Positions 51,085-60,595 of a stretch of DNA of 64,000 nt are shown piece by piece. This stretch comes from Candidatus Rubrimentiphilum sp. Lineage in GTDB: Bacteria > Vulcanimicrobiota > Vulcanimicrobiia > Vulcanimicrobiales > Vulcanimicrobiaceae. The position numbers were made by a program, and so were the translations under genes. Below the pieces are notes generated by a model. It was not told the origin of the DNA, did not search any database, and was given only the letters and a program-made list of their open reading frames with translations. The DNA lies in the NCBI GenBank assembly GCA_035710515.1, contig DASTDE010000001.1, forward strand, positions 682,001 to 746,000, written 5' to 3'. Position 1 is the stretch's first letter; each line of letters begins with the position of its first letter.

Positions 51085-52268
51085 TTGGTCCCCGCGCCGC
51101 CGGCGATCCACCCGCCGACCAGGTCGCGTTCGGCTTTGGTCATGCCGGTGACGTTTCCAAGCGGCATCGCCGTGGTGGCAACTGCCTGTTGATAGATGCG
51201 CTGCGCATTGCCTGCGATGTGCTGCGGCGTATCGAGTAAGACTCCTGCGGGAGCGGCGCTAAAACCCTCCTGCGTTGGATGCGCCGAGTGACAGACCGCG
51301 CAGCGTTGTGCGATGACGGGCTGTATTTGCGCAAACGAAACGCTCTTGGCCGTGCCGCCGCGGGGCATGATAAGGAATGCAATCAGCGCCAACAAAGCAA
51401 ACGCCGCAATGGGCAGCGCCGGAACGATCTTGTCCTTGTGCGAGAGGATGAAGAAGTAACGCACCAAGACGCCCGCGAGGCTGATCCCCGCCAGTACCAG
51501 CCATCCGTACGTGCTGTCGTACGTCATCGGGTAGTGGATGCTGATCATGATGAAGAGCACGGGCAGCGTAAAGTATGTGTTGTGTACGGATCGGATTTTC
51601 GCGATCTGGCCCGGGAGCGGATCGGGCGGCTGGCCCGCGCGGATCGCGTTGACCATTTTGCGTTGACCCGGAATGATGTAGTGGGCGACGTTGGCTGCCA
51701 TGATCGTGCCGATGATGGCGCCGGCGTGGATGTATGCCGCGCGCGCGCCAAAAAGATGGAAGAGTCCCCATGTCGCGAGCACCAAGAACGCATAAACCGA
51801 GACGCCAAGCGCCAGCGGCCAGCGTCCCAGGATTCTGCAGAGCGCGTCGTAGACGAACCAGCCCGCGACGAGCGTTCCCGCGCTGATTGCGATCGCAGCG
51901 GCGGGCGTCAAATCCAGCACGCTGCGATCGATGAGATAATTGCTCGCCCCGGCCCAATAGATAACGGCGAGCAGGCCGATGCCGCTGAGCCACGTCGAGT
52001 ACGCTTCCCACTTGAACCAATGGAGCGTTTCGGGCAACGGTTCGCCCACAGGGCCGGTCAAGTATTTTTGGTTGTGATAAAACCCGCCGCCGTGCACGGA
52101 CCAGAGCTCGCCCGCGACGCCGTGGCGCGAATCTTCGGCGTTGCGCGGCGCGGTCAAATGGTTGTCGAGCCAAACGAAATACAGCGATGTGCCGATCCAC
52201 GAAATGCCGGCCACAAAGTGGAACCAGCGGAAGATCAGATTGACCCAATCGAGCGCGTATGGGGTCAT
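51081..52268 (-). CDS. puuD: PuuD membrane-bound urate hydroxylase with cytochrome c domain
   Basis: Oxidises urate to 5-hydroxyisourate without a soluble cofactor, passing electrons to the respiratory chain. The 395-aa protein has eight membrane spans starting NLIFRWFHFVAGISWIGTSLYFVW, then a C-terminal cytochrome c domain with heme motif CAVCH (about 325-329). PuuD replaces the usual UaoX urate oxidase and is found in several bacterial phyla. It lies between uraD (1-nt gap) and uraH (overlap). Confidence 0.92.
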   Translation of the reverse strand: MTPYALDWVNLIFRWFHFVAGISWIGTSLYFVWLDNHLTAPRNAEDSRHGVAGELWSVHGGGFYHNQKYLTGPVGEPLPETLHWFKWEAYSTWLSGIGLLAVIYWAGASNYLIDRSVLDLTPAAAIAISAGTLVAGWFVYDALCRILGRWPLALGVSVYAFLVLATWGLFHLFGARAAYIHAGAIIGTIMAANVAHYIIPGQRKMVNAIRAGQPPDPLPGQIAKIRSVHNTYFTLPVLFIMISIHYPMTYDSTYGWLVLAGISLAGVLVRYFFILSHKDKIVPALPIAAFALLALIAFLIMPRGGTAKSVSFAQIQPVIAQRCAVCHSAHPTQEGFSAAPAGVLLDTPQHIAGNAQRIYQQAVATTAMPLGNVTGMTKAERDLVGGWIAGGAGTK

Positions 52269-52269
52269 G

Positions 52270-52779
52270 TTAGCCGTTTTGCACGGCGTCGTGCAGGCGC
52301 AGGCGAGCGATCTTTGCGATTTCTTGCAACGCTTTTTCGATCTCCCTTTCCGGGGCGTTACGCGATCGCGTTTCGAGTTCCGCTAAAATCGAGTTTTTGT
52401 CGTTTTCGCGCGCGCAAATGACGAATGGAAATCCGAAGCGCGCGCGATAGGCGCCGTTCATCGATTCGAACCGGGCAATCTCGTCGCGCGAAAGCGCATC
52501 GAGCCCCGCGGAGCCCTGCTCCTCCCGCGAGGCCGCCGTCAGCCGCCCCTCACGCGCGACGCGACCGGCCAAGTCCGGATGGGCGCAAATCAGGGCGACC
52601 CGCTTTTCCACCGGCGCTTGCTCGACGATCGCGACCATGCTGGCGTGCAGATCGTCCACGCTTTGAAATGGCCGGCGCTCCCACGCGGCCTCGGCGATCC
52701 AAGGCGAGTGCTCGAACGCGAAACCGACTGCATCCATAAACGCGTGGCGGTCCGCCCGGTTGAGTTGCGTGACGGTCAT
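52270..52779 (-). CDS. uraD: OHCU decarboxylase
   Basis: Third step of urate breakdown, giving (S)-allantoin. The 169-aa protein shows the motif AHPDLAG and [13 protein letters not shown], plus the catalytic-type His. First gene of the uraD-puuD-uraH operon. Its 5' end lies 58 bp before guaA on the other strand. Confidence 0.92.
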   Translation of the reverse strand: MTVTQLNRADRHAFMDAVGFAFEHSPWIAEAAWERRPFQSVDDLHASMVAIVEQAPVEKRVALICAHPDLAGRVAREGRLTAASREEQGSAGLDALSRDEIARFESMNGAYRARFGFPFVICARENDKNSILAELETRSRNAPEREIEKALQEIAKIARLRLHDAVQNG

Positions 52780-52837
52780 TCCCGCCGAAGGTTCAACGCA
52801 GGAAGCGGCACTCCGCCACAGCGTCGAAGAGGCAAAA

Positions 52838-54370
52838 ATGGCGGTTTTGGTTCTGGATTTCGGCGCGCAGTACAGTCAGTTGATCGCGCGGCGCGTGCGC
52901 GAACTGAACGTCTATTGCGAGATCGTCCCATACGATACCCCATGGAGCGAGCTCGCGCGCCATAAACCGCAGGCGCTGATTCTGAGCGGTGGTCCGGAGA
53001 GCGCGCTTGTGCCCGAAGCGCCGCGCATGGATCCCGCGATCCTCGCCAGTGGCGTGCCGCTGCTTGGAATATGCTATGGAATGCAGCTGATCGCGCACGA
53101 CCTCGGCGCCGAGCTTGTGAAACTCGACCGCGCGGAGTATGGCCCGGCCACACTGCGTGTCGCCGGCGATAGCCCACTCTTTGCGGGCGTGCCGTCTGAA
53201 TCGCGCGCCTGGATGTCGCACGGCGATTCGGTTGTAAAACTGCCGGCCGGATTCGCCGAGGCTGCGTCCACCGAGCGTTGTCACGTCGCAGCCATGGTTG
53301 ACGACGCGCGCAAGATCTACGCCGTGCAGTTTCATCCGGAGGTCGCGCACACCGAAATCGGCCGGCAAGTCCTCGATAACTTTCTGCATCGCGTTTCAGG
53401 TATCGCGTCGGATTGGCGGATGGAGTCCTTCGCGGACCGCAGCATTGCCGAAATCCGAGCGCGCGTCGGCAGCGACAAAGTGATCTGCGCGCTTTCAGGC
53501 GGCGTGGACTCGGCGGTTGCGGCGACGCTGGTTTCGCGAGCGGTGGGCGAGCAGCTCACGTGCATCTTCGTCGACCACGGACTCTTACGAAAGAATGAGG
53601 CAAACCTCGTCGTCGAGGCGTTCCGCGACATTCTTCATCTAAACGTGATTACGGTCGACGCTCGCAAGCGTTTTGTCGACCGGTTGGCCGGCGTGAGCGA
53701 CCCCGAGGAGAAGCGGATCCGGATCGGGCACGAATTCATTCGCATTTTTGAAGAACAAGCCGCGAAGATTCCCGGCGTCAAGTATCTCGTGCAAGGAACG
53801 CTCTACCCGGACGTCATCGAATCAAAGACGCCCGACAGTAAGGCGGGTCACAAGATTAAATCGCACCATAACGTCGGCGGCCTGCCCGAGCACATGCAAC
53901 TTGAGTTGATCGAGCCGCTGCGCGCCCTCTTCAAGGACGAAGTCCGCGCGGTTGGCAAGGTGCTGGGTTTGCCGGAGCGCATCGTGCAACGCCAGCCGTT
54001 TCCCGGTCCCGGTTTGGCGGTACGCATCATCGGCGACGTGACGGAAGAGCGCCTGTCGCTCGTGCGCGAAGCGGACGCGATCGTTTGCGAGGAGATTGAT
54101 GCTGCGACGCTCGATCCCAAACCGTGGCAGTACTTTGCGGTGCTCACTCCGGTAAAGAGCGTGGGGGTGATGGGCGATGGACGGACATATTCCAATCTCG
54201 TCGCAGTTCGCGCGATCACGAGTGAAGACGGCATGACCGCAGATTGGGCGCGCTTGCCGTACCCGCTGCTCGAGCGCATCAGCACCCGCATCGTCAACGA
54301 AGTACGAGGCGTCAATCGCGTAGCTTACGACGTTACGTCAAAACCGCCGAGCACAGTCGAATGGGAGTAG
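52838..54370 (+). CDS. guaA: GMP synthase (glutamine-hydrolysing)
   Basis: Makes GMP from XMP. The 510-aa protein from ATG 52838 has the class I glutaminase: Cys in GICYGMQ (about 79), His-Glu in FHPEVAHTE (about 167-169). The PPi-loop of the ATP site is SGGVDS (about 219-224), and the C-terminal dimerisation domain ends [17 protein letters not shown], as in all GuaA. Followed by two repeat copies. Confidence 0.97.
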   Translation: MAVLVLDFGAQYSQLIARRVRELNVYCEIVPYDTPWSELARHKPQALILSGGPESALVPEAPRMDPAILASGVPLLGICYGMQLIAHDLGAELVKLDRAEYGPATLRVAGDSPLFAGVPSESRAWMSHGDSVVKLPAGFAEAASTERCHVAAMVDDARKIYAVQFHPEVAHTEIGRQVLDNFLHRVSGIASDWRMESFADRSIAEIRARVGSDKVICALSGGVDSAVAATLVSRAVGEQLTCIFVDHGLLRKNEANLVVEAFRDILHLNVITVDARKRFVDRLAGVSDPEEKRIRIGHEFIRIFEEQAAKIPGVKYLVQGTLYPDVIESKTPDSKAGHKIKSHHNVGGLPEHMQLELIEPLRALFKDEVRAVGKVLGLPERIVQRQPFPGPGLAVRIIGDVTEERLSLVREADAIVCEEIDAATLDPKPWQYFAVLTPVKSVGVMGDGRTYSNLVAVRAITSEDGMTADWARLPYPLLERISTRIVNEVRGVNRVAYDVTSKPPSTVEWE

Positions 54371-54373
54371 GGC

Positions 54374-54480
54374 CCTGTCATCCTGAGGTATCGAAGGACC
54401 GCGAGCGCTAGCGCTGTCATCCTGAGATATCGAAGGACCGCGAGCGCTAGCGAGCGGCCCTGAGGCGTAGCCGAAGGGCG
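54374..54480. repeat. dispersed repeat, tandem double copy (copy 11)
   Basis: The first copy begins at GTCATCCTGAGGTATCGAAG (54377), the second at 54416. Both share the end GACCGCGAGCGCTAGC. The second is complete and is the closest relative of the in-frame insert in the molybdenum subunit gene. Confidence 0.85.
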
Positions 54481-54482
54481 TT

Positions 54483-55751
54483 CTAAAAAGCCGCGATATC
54501 GCGGCGGAACGTCAAGCCCGTCGAAGAGCCAAAACGGGTAGCAATCTTGCTTACTGCATCGTAAGCATTGGAACGGGCCGATGCGACGTCGCCCCCGAGC
54601 GCGGTAACGGTTAATACCCTACCACCCGCCGCATTTACTGTGCCGTTTTGTACTGTGGAAGCCCCCCAAAATGCTTGCACGCCTTCGGGGAGGGCGATAT
54701 CGCTAGGAAGATTCGGGAGCGGCGTGCTGCTCCGCGGGTAGTCCGTGCTCGCGAGCACTACTCCGACACAAGTTTGTTCACTCAGCGATGCTGCAGAAGG
54801 GTCAAGCGCGCCATCAGCTGCGGACTTAAGAAGCGTCGCAAAATCGCCATTGACGCGCGGCATGAGCACTTGCGTTTCGGGATCGCCGAAGCGCGCATTG
54901 AACTCGATAACGTAAGGCCCGTTTTCGGTCCACATGAGCCCGCAGTATAAAACCCCGAAGTACCGCTCGCCATCTGCCAACAACCCAGCCAACGTTGGTG
55001 CAACGATCCGCGTACGAACCTGCTCCTCGGCGTCCGCCGGAAAACCATGCGGCGGCGAATACGCACCCATGCCGCCGGTATTAGGGCCGGTGTCGCCATC
55101 GCCCGCGCGTTTGTAATCGCATGCGGCCGCAAAGGGATATAGCGCGCGTCCGTCGCCGATTGCAAAGACGCTAAGCTCGCGGCCTTCAAGTCTTTCTTCA
55201 AGCAGCACACCTGCGCCGCCGCCCGGAACGCTGCTCGACCCGTACCACTCGGTGAGCACCTCCCGTGCCTCTTCCGCGCTAGAAGTGACAACGACGCCTT
55301 TGCCGGAGGCCAACCCATCGGCTTTTATTACGCAGGGGCCGCTCCAATCATCAAGCGCTTTTAGCGCAGCGCTCAAAGTATGCACAACGACGGCACGAGC
55401 GGTCGGGATGTCGTGCCGCTCCATGAAATGCTTTGAAAAAATCTTGCTGGATTCTAATCGCCCAGCTGATCGATCGGGGCCGAACGTTGGAATCCCGGCA
55501 TCGCGCAGGCGATCGCCGACTCCCGCTGCGATTGCTGTTTCGGGGCCGAGAACGACGAGATCTATCCGCTCCTGCTTGCACTTCTCGCTAAGCGCTTTGC
55601 CGTTGGTGACCGGGATATTCCAGTTTTCACCGCGTGAAGCGGTGCCGGCATTTCCCGGGGCAGCAAAAACAGCCTCGCACGAAGGCGAGGCAGCGAGCCG
55701 CCACGAGAGCGCGTCTTCGCGCGCCCCGTTGCCGACGACAAGTACCCTCAC
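54483..55751 (-). CDS. purD: phosphoribosylamine-glycine ligase
   Basis: Second step of de novo purine synthesis. ATP-grasp enzyme of 422 aa with VLVVGNGAREDALSWRL at the start, GPETAIAAG, the ATP-grasp VIKADGLASGKGVVV (about 141-155), and NTGGMGAYSPP (about 223-233), all hallmarks of PurD. Confidence 0.96.
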   Translation of the reverse strand: MRVLVVGNGAREDALSWRLAASPSCEAVFAAPGNAGTASRGENWNIPVTNGKALSEKCKQERIDLVVLGPETAIAAGVGDRLRDAGIPTFGPDRSAGRLESSKIFSKHFMERHDIPTARAVVVHTLSAALKALDDWSGPCVIKADGLASGKGVVVTSSAEEAREVLTEWYGSSSVPGGGAGVLLEERLEGRELSVFAIGDGRALYPFAAACDYKRAGDGDTGPNTGGMGAYSPPHGFPADAEEQVRTRIVAPTLAGLLADGERYFGVLYCGLMWTENGPYVIEFNARFGDPETQVLMPRVNGDFATLLKSAADGALDPSAASLSEQTCVGVVLASTDYPRSSTPLPNLPSDIALPEGVQAFWGASTVQNGTVNAAGGRVLTVTALGGDVASARSNAYDAVSKIATRFGSSTGLTFRRDIAAF

Positions 55752-55823
55752 CGCGACGCGTTTCGCCGCGGCGGTGCAAAGGCTCTCCTAGGCAAAGCTG
55801 CGGCTCGTCGTGAGTGGTCTATC

Positions 55824-56105
55824 ATGGATATTTTTTGGGTGTACATGGTCATGTGTACGGACGCGAGCTACTATATTGGGATAACAAACGATGTCCGGCG
55901 CCGATTGTGGGAGCATAACAAAGGTATCGACCGGCATTGCTACACGTTCACGCGGCGCCCGGTGAAGCTCGTTTATTGCACTGACTTCACTGATCCGAAC
56001 CGGGCAATTGCGTGGGAGAAGCAGCTCAAGGGGTGGTCACGTAAGAAGAAGCAGGCGCTGATAGCTGCCAATTTTGACCTGATTAGAAAATTGTCGCGTG
56101 AGTAG
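55824..56105 (+). CDS. small GIY-YIG (UPF0213/YhbQ-type) nuclease-like protein
   Basis: Protein of 93 aa with GIY-YIG motifs: WVYMVMCTDASYYIGITNDVRRRLWEHN, then the typical YTFTRRPVKLVYCTDF and AIAWEKQLKGWSRKKKQALI. Such stand-alone domains are widespread in bacteria, and their physiological substrate is not settled. It is preceded by purD on the other strand and followed by a long repeat block. Confidence 0.88.
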   Translation: MDIFWVYMVMCTDASYYIGITNDVRRRLWEHNKGIDRHCYTFTRRPVKLVYCTDFTDPNRAIAWEKQLKGWSRKKKQALIAANFDLIRKLSRE

Positions 56106-56106
56106 C

Positions 56107-56226
56107 ATTGCCCCCTTCGGCTACGCCTCAGGGCCGCTCGCTTCGCTCGCGGTCCTTCGATACCTCAGGATGACAACGCGCTCACGATGACAACGCGCTC
56201 TCGATGACAACGCGCTCAGGATGACA
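56107..56226. repeat. dispersed repeat (copy 12) extended by a 17-bp tandem array
   Basis: Starts with the reverse complement of copy 11 (CCCTTCGGCTACGCCTCAGG). It then continues as GATGACAACGCGCTC plus two bases, repeated with a 17-bp period from 56169 to 56226 (three full units and a partial). Confidence 0.85.
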
Positions 56227-56230
56227 TTGG

Positions 56231-57307
56231 TTACAGAATAACCCGTTCGACGTAGCCCGTTAGCTCGACGTAGCCTTGCCCGAGCGAGCGCGAGTTTGCG
56301 GCGTCGCGAATATCGACCGCGCCCTCCCAGTACGAGGGTGACGAGCGTAGCGCAAACTCCTGATCCGCCAGGACAGGCGTGATGGTAACGTTGAGTGAAG
56401 CTGAAGGAACTCGCACGTGCCAACTGCTGGGGTACTGCGCATGCGTCACGGGACTGCGCCAACGGCTCGTCGCCGTGACTTGGAACTGATTGAGCGAGAG
56501 CGGATGCACGCTGCCGTCGCGATCGATCAGGCTCCCCGAAGATTGCGGTTCAATTGAATTGTCCGGGCGGCGGAAGAGGTAGAGCATGACCTCGCGGCCG
56601 TCGTTGAGCTGCAGCGACATCCAATCCCAACCGGTTTCCTCGGACTCCAACTGGTCGGTTCCGAACTCGTGATCCATCCACGACGTGCCGCTCACTTTGA
56701 GGCTCGCACCTCCGTAAACGAGCGTACCTTGGCTATGCAATCGCGAATACGAATAGTACCGCGAGGCGCAGCTCGGACAGGCGCCCTTGCGAAAAATTCC
56801 GTCGCGGCCATGTATTGCCGGCCGTTTGAGCGGGACCTGAACCAGATCCAGGCGGTTGTCGCCGTCGGCTGCGTGCAGCACCATGCGTTCACGATCGTTA
56901 GCAGACATCGGCTGGCCGGTGAGCGACCATTCGTCCACGTTTACCGCGAGCCGGCCGGCGGCCGACGCGCCCATACCGAGCGCCGAGCGCGCGATTCGTT
57001 CAGCGTGAAAAAACTTGCGCCCGTCCTGATCGGTAATTGCAAAGTGCGCGGCGTAAACTTCATCGCCACGCCAGCGGCTGCGGCCGAGGATCTTTGTGGC
57101 GAGGGCTTTGTCCTTCGGGCGAAGCCTCAAGCGGAAGAAGGTGACTTCATAACCGAAGCGCCGTCCGTCCGCCGATCGAAGGTGGCCCGTGAAATACCAC
57201 CACTCGCTTTGATAAGCCGGATGCGATCCGTGGTCGGCCGGAAAGTGAAAGGCATACGGCGAGCTCGCGACCGCGAAGGCCAGCGCCGCCGCAAGTACCA
57301 GTTTCAT
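56231..57307 (-). CDS. AttH/CrtC-type lipocalin-like exported protein
   Basis: Protein of 358 aa with a signal peptide (VLAAALAFAVASSPYA). Family pattern includes FPADHGSHPAYQSEWWYFTGHL, EVTFFRLRL, WMDHEFGT and GWDWMSLQLNDGRE, common to the carotenoid 1,2-hydratase (CrtC) and AttH domain. The ABC transporter genes next to it reproduce the attEFGH layout, so it is likely an exported lipid- or hydrophobe-handling partner of that transporter. It overlaps the permease stop by ATGA. Confidence 0.82.
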   Translation of the reverse strand: MKLVLAAALAFAVASSPYAFHFPADHGSHPAYQSEWWYFTGHLRSADGRRFGYEVTFFRLRLRPKDKALATKILGRSRWRGDEVYAAHFAITDQDGRKFFHAERIARSALGMGASAAGRLAVNVDEWSLTGQPMSANDRERMVLHAADGDNRLDLVQVPLKRPAIHGRDGIFRKGACPSCASRYYSYSRLHSQGTLVYGGASLKVSGTSWMDHEFGTDQLESEETGWDWMSLQLNDGREVMLYLFRRPDNSIEPQSSGSLIDRDGSVHPLSLNQFQVTATSRWRSPVTHAQYPSSWHVRVPSASLNVTITPVLADQEFALRSSPSYWEGAVDIRDAANSRSLGQGYVELTGYVERVIL

Positions 57308-59865
57308 TCGGCGCGCACCGCATCCGCAGTGGCAATTCGTGCCGCGACTTGCGCCGGATACAGACCCGCCAGAATGGCCGTCGCCAACACCAGCAGCAAC
57401 GACTCAGCCAGCGACCAGTACGGCACGTGCAACTGCATCGGCCACCCGAAGGCTTGACGATCGATGACAAAGATCAGCAGCAATCCCAACAGCATCCCGG
57501 CTCCTATTCCGAATAGGCCGCCCAAAATCCCGATGAGCGCCGCCTCGTAGAGAATCATCCGGCGCACCGCGCGAATCGGCAGCCCGAGGTAACGCAGAAC
57601 GCCGATTTCACGCCGCCGCTCGAGCACGAGCGCGAAGAGCGTGCTCACCACGCCCATGACGGCGATCGAGATCGCGATGATGTTTAGCGCCTGCGTCAGC
57701 AAAAACGTCCGGTCGAAAATCGCAAACACGACCGCTCGCAGTTGCCCTGTCGTCTGGATATCGAGCCGTACCGGCTGTGCGCTGCGAATGATTCGCGTTC
57801 GCAGAACGTTGAGGTCCGTACCTGGTTTCGCGTACACCGAGAACATGCCGGCCGAGTCGTCGTGATACAGCCGACTGAAGGTGCGCTCATCTACAATCGC
57901 CGTGCCGGCGTCGTTCGAATAGTCATCGTAAAGTGCTGCGATCCGAAATGAAGTCATTCCAGAAGGTGTCGAGAGCACCATCGTATCGCCGGGACGCAAG
58001 CCGGTTCGCTCGGCAAAGGGCGCGCTGACGACCACGCCGGTCGTCCCCGGCAGCGTACGCGCCAGCGTGCGCGCATCTGCTCCGCCGGTCACGTGTATCC
58101 AGTCCCGATCGGCGATCGTACGGAAATCGATCCGCGCCAGCGTAATCAGAGTGCCGCGATACGGAAGCGAGATGCCGCGAAACGTGTCGACCGCGGCCAC
58201 GCCCGGTAAGCTTCGAATGCGCGCCGGAATGGTTGCGGGCAAGCGCGCGTCGTATGTTTCCCCGGTTACGCCAAGCGGCCGGACGAAGAGATCGGCGATT
58301 AACGTTTGGTCGAGCCATGCCGCTACCGTGGCGCGTAGCGAAAACACGCTGACCGCGACACTGACGATCATTGCGACCGCGATTGCCAGCGACGCCACCG
58401 CCAGGCTGTTGCGCCGCGGCGTTCCGCCGAAGTTCGCGGCGGCGAGCAACGCGGAGGACGAAAAGCGGTACCCGAGCCGTTGTAAGAGGTGCGCCGATCC
58501 GATGACGGCGAGCGGAACGAAGAATGAAGCGCCGAGGATGATGCATAAAGCGGCGGCATATCCAAAAACCGGCAGCTCGTTGACCGCCGGTCCTCGCGCC
58601 GCGAGTCCCGCAAGTACAAGTAAGAAGAAGCCCGCGACCGCAAACTGCACTGCCACTCGCGACATGCGCGGCTCGAATCCGCGCGACGCGATGGTTCGCG
58701 CGGGGCGCGTGGCAGCGGCTTCGATTGCGGGAATCATGGCCGACGCGGCCGCGACGAGTAGGCCGAAAAGAAACGATTCCCACAGCACGATCGGGTCGTA
58801 CACGACGCGATCGACATGCGTCCCGACGTAGAGCGTATCGACGGTGCTGGCCACCGCGCCGACCGAGAAGCCGGCCAGCGCAGCGCCGATAAGCAGGCCC
58901 AAGAGCGATCCCAAGACGCCGAAGATCGCGCCTTCCAATAAAAACGTTCCAAAGATTTGTACGCGCGTTGCGCCGACCGCGCGCAGGGTCCCGATCTCCG
59001 CGCGCCGCTGCACGACCGAAATCGCCACCGTGTTGTAGATAAGGAATGCTCCAACGAGCAGCGCGATCAGCGAGATCGCGGTCAGGTTGACCTGAAAGCT
59101 GCGTAGTAAGCGTTTGACTTCGTTCGTTCGCGTCGCAGGCTCGACGATGCGCGTTCCGGGGGGAATAACTCGGGCGATCGCCGCGCGCGCCGATGCCAGG
59201 CGATCGGGCGCCACGATGCAATCGATCCGGTCGATCAACCCGACCTTGCCGAAGAGTTCCTGTGCGGTGGCAATGTCGACGAAGACTACGCTTGAATCCA
59301 CGGCCGCGACTTTGCGCGGTAAAATCGCGGCGACGCGCAGCTGGATCGGCACGCCGTCCACGAAAGCGGCGAGCGTTCCGCCGACGCGCAAGTGAAAACG
59401 ATCGACGACGCGCTGCGAGACGATCGCTCCGCGTCCGGCGATCAGTCCGTACGGATCGCTCGGGGCGCCGGTAACGTCGACACCCTCGGGCAAGGGTTGC
59501 AGCAGATCGACGCCGAGCACTCGCAGGATCTCGCCCGAGGTTGGAACACCCGGCCGGGCGCCAACGACGATCGAATCTTCGATCACGGCGGTGGCTTGCG
59601 AGACGTCGGGCACGCGCATCACCTTGATTAGCGTGCGCTCGTCAAAACCTCGCCCGACTCCGAGCACCTGCAGGTTCACGCGGCTGGTGACGATGTTGAC
59701 GTTCGATGAGAACGACGCGATAGCCGTGGCATTCGCGAGTGCGACAGCCACAAAGATCGCCACTCCAAGCCCAATGGCGAGTATTGTGACGAACGATCGC
59801 AGCCCGTTTGCCCACACGTATCCCAGAACGAGGCTGCGAAAGAGCACCCAGCCGGCTTTCAGCAC
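57304..59865 (-). CDS. FtsX-like ABC permease, fused double unit
   Basis: Membrane protein of 853 aa from GTG 59865, with two FtsX-type halves, each a large extracellular domain between membrane spans (spans near residues 20-40, 265-380, 450-500, 730-845). The C-terminal end has VLERRREIGVLRYLGLPIRAVRRM, typical of LolC/FtsX. The first half carries VVQRRAEIGTLRAVGATRVQI. This equals the fusion of AttF and AttG. It lies directly between the ATPase and the AttH-like gene. Confidence 0.85.
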   Translation of the reverse strand: MLKAGWVLFRSLVLGYVWANGLRSFVTILAIGLGVAIFVAVALANATAIASFSSNVNIVTSRVNLQVLGVGRGFDERTLIKVMRVPDVSQATAVIEDSIVVGARPGVPTSGEILRVLGVDLLQPLPEGVDVTGAPSDPYGLIAGRGAIVSQRVVDRFHLRVGGTLAAFVDGVPIQLRVAAILPRKVAAVDSSVVFVDIATAQELFGKVGLIDRIDCIVAPDRLASARAAIARVIPPGTRIVEPATRTNEVKRLLRSFQVNLTAISLIALLVGAFLIYNTVAISVVQRRAEIGTLRAVGATRVQIFGTFLLEGAIFGVLGSLLGLLIGAALAGFSVGAVASTVDTLYVGTHVDRVVYDPIVLWESFLFGLLVAAASAMIPAIEAAATRPARTIASRGFEPRMSRVAVQFAVAGFFLLVLAGLAARGPAVNELPVFGYAAALCIILGASFFVPLAVIGSAHLLQRLGYRFSSSALLAAANFGGTPRRNSLAVASLAIAVAMIVSVAVSVFSLRATVAAWLDQTLIADLFVRPLGVTGETYDARLPATIPARIRSLPGVAAVDTFRGISLPYRGTLITLARIDFRTIADRDWIHVTGGADARTLARTLPGTTGVVVSAPFAERTGLRPGDTMVLSTPSGMTSFRIAALYDDYSNDAGTAIVDERTFSRLYHDDSAGMFSVYAKPGTDLNVLRTRIIRSAQPVRLDIQTTGQLRAVVFAIFDRTFLLTQALNIIAISIAVMGVVSTLFALVLERRREIGVLRYLGLPIRAVRRMILYEAALIGILGGLFGIGAGMLLGLLLIFVIDRQAFGWPMQLHVPYWSLAESLLLVLATAILAGLYPAQVAARIATADAVRAE

Positions 59866-60543
59866 TTAGACGATCCGGCCGTCTTGCAGGTCGATCGTGC
59901 GGTCGCACCATTTCGCCGCCTCGGGCGAGTGCGTAGCCATCAGAATCGTTTGACCGCGATCGGCAACGTCGCGAAGCAGCTGAAGAACGTTCGCTCCGGC
60001 ATGTGAGTCGAGGTTGCCGGTCGGCTCGTCGGCCAAAAGGATGGCCGGCCGGTGAATCATCGCGCGTGCCAGCGCCGTTCGCTGCGCTTGGCCGCCCGAG
60101 AGTTGGGACGGATACGCATCCGCCTTGCCGGCAATGTCGACGGCCGCCAGCGCTGCGGCGACCCGTTCGTCCATCTCGCGCCGATCGCAGCGCTGCAAGA
60201 CCAGCGGCAGCGCAACATTCGCGGCGACCGTCATGGCCGGCAGAAGGTTGAAGAACTGAAAAACAGTTCCAATACGATCTCGCCGCAATGCGGTGAGCCG
60301 CTCGTCGTCGAGCTTGCTTGTTTCCTGCCCGTCGACGAAGATGCTGCCCGACGTCGGTAAGTCTATACAGCCGATCAAGTTCAGCAGCGTGCTTTTTCCA
60401 CAGCCGCTCGGGCCGACCAGCGCCACCATCTCGCCCGCGGCCACCTCGAACGAGACGCCGTCGAGCGCACGCACGGAGACTTCGCCGTTCGAAGAGCCTT
60501 CCGAATAGCTTTTGGTGACGGCGACGGCGCGGACCGGCGTCAT
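59866..60543 (-). CDS. ABC transporter ATP-binding protein (LolD/AttE type)
   Basis: ATPase of 225 aa from ATG 60543; the longer frame to 60597 would overlap purF. Walker A GPSGCGKST, Q-loop, signature LSGGQAQRTALARAM, Walker B ILLADEPTGNLD and H-loop THS. It pairs with the adjacent fused permease and should drive a MacB/LolCDE-like extrusion of a lipophilic substrate. Divergent from purF with 52 nt between start codons. Confidence 0.92.
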   Translation of the reverse strand: MTPVRAVAVTKSYSEGSSNGEVSVRALDGVSFEVAAGEMVALVGPSGCGKSTLLNLIGCIDLPTSGSIFVDGQETSKLDDERLTALRRDRIGTVFQFFNLLPAMTVAANVALPLVLQRCDRREMDERVAAALAAVDIAGKADAYPSQLSGGQAQRTALARAMIHRPAILLADEPTGNLDSHAGANVLQLLRDVADRGQTILMATHSPEAAKWCDRTIDLQDGRIV

Positions 60544-60595
60544 GTTGGTGCCAGCGTTGGCGGGTACCGCCGCTCTCCCTCCGAAATAGGAACCC

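Noticed and set aside
56169-56226. CRISPR array
   Set aside because: The period is 17 bp with no spacers; it is an ordinary tandem repeat extending the dispersed element.
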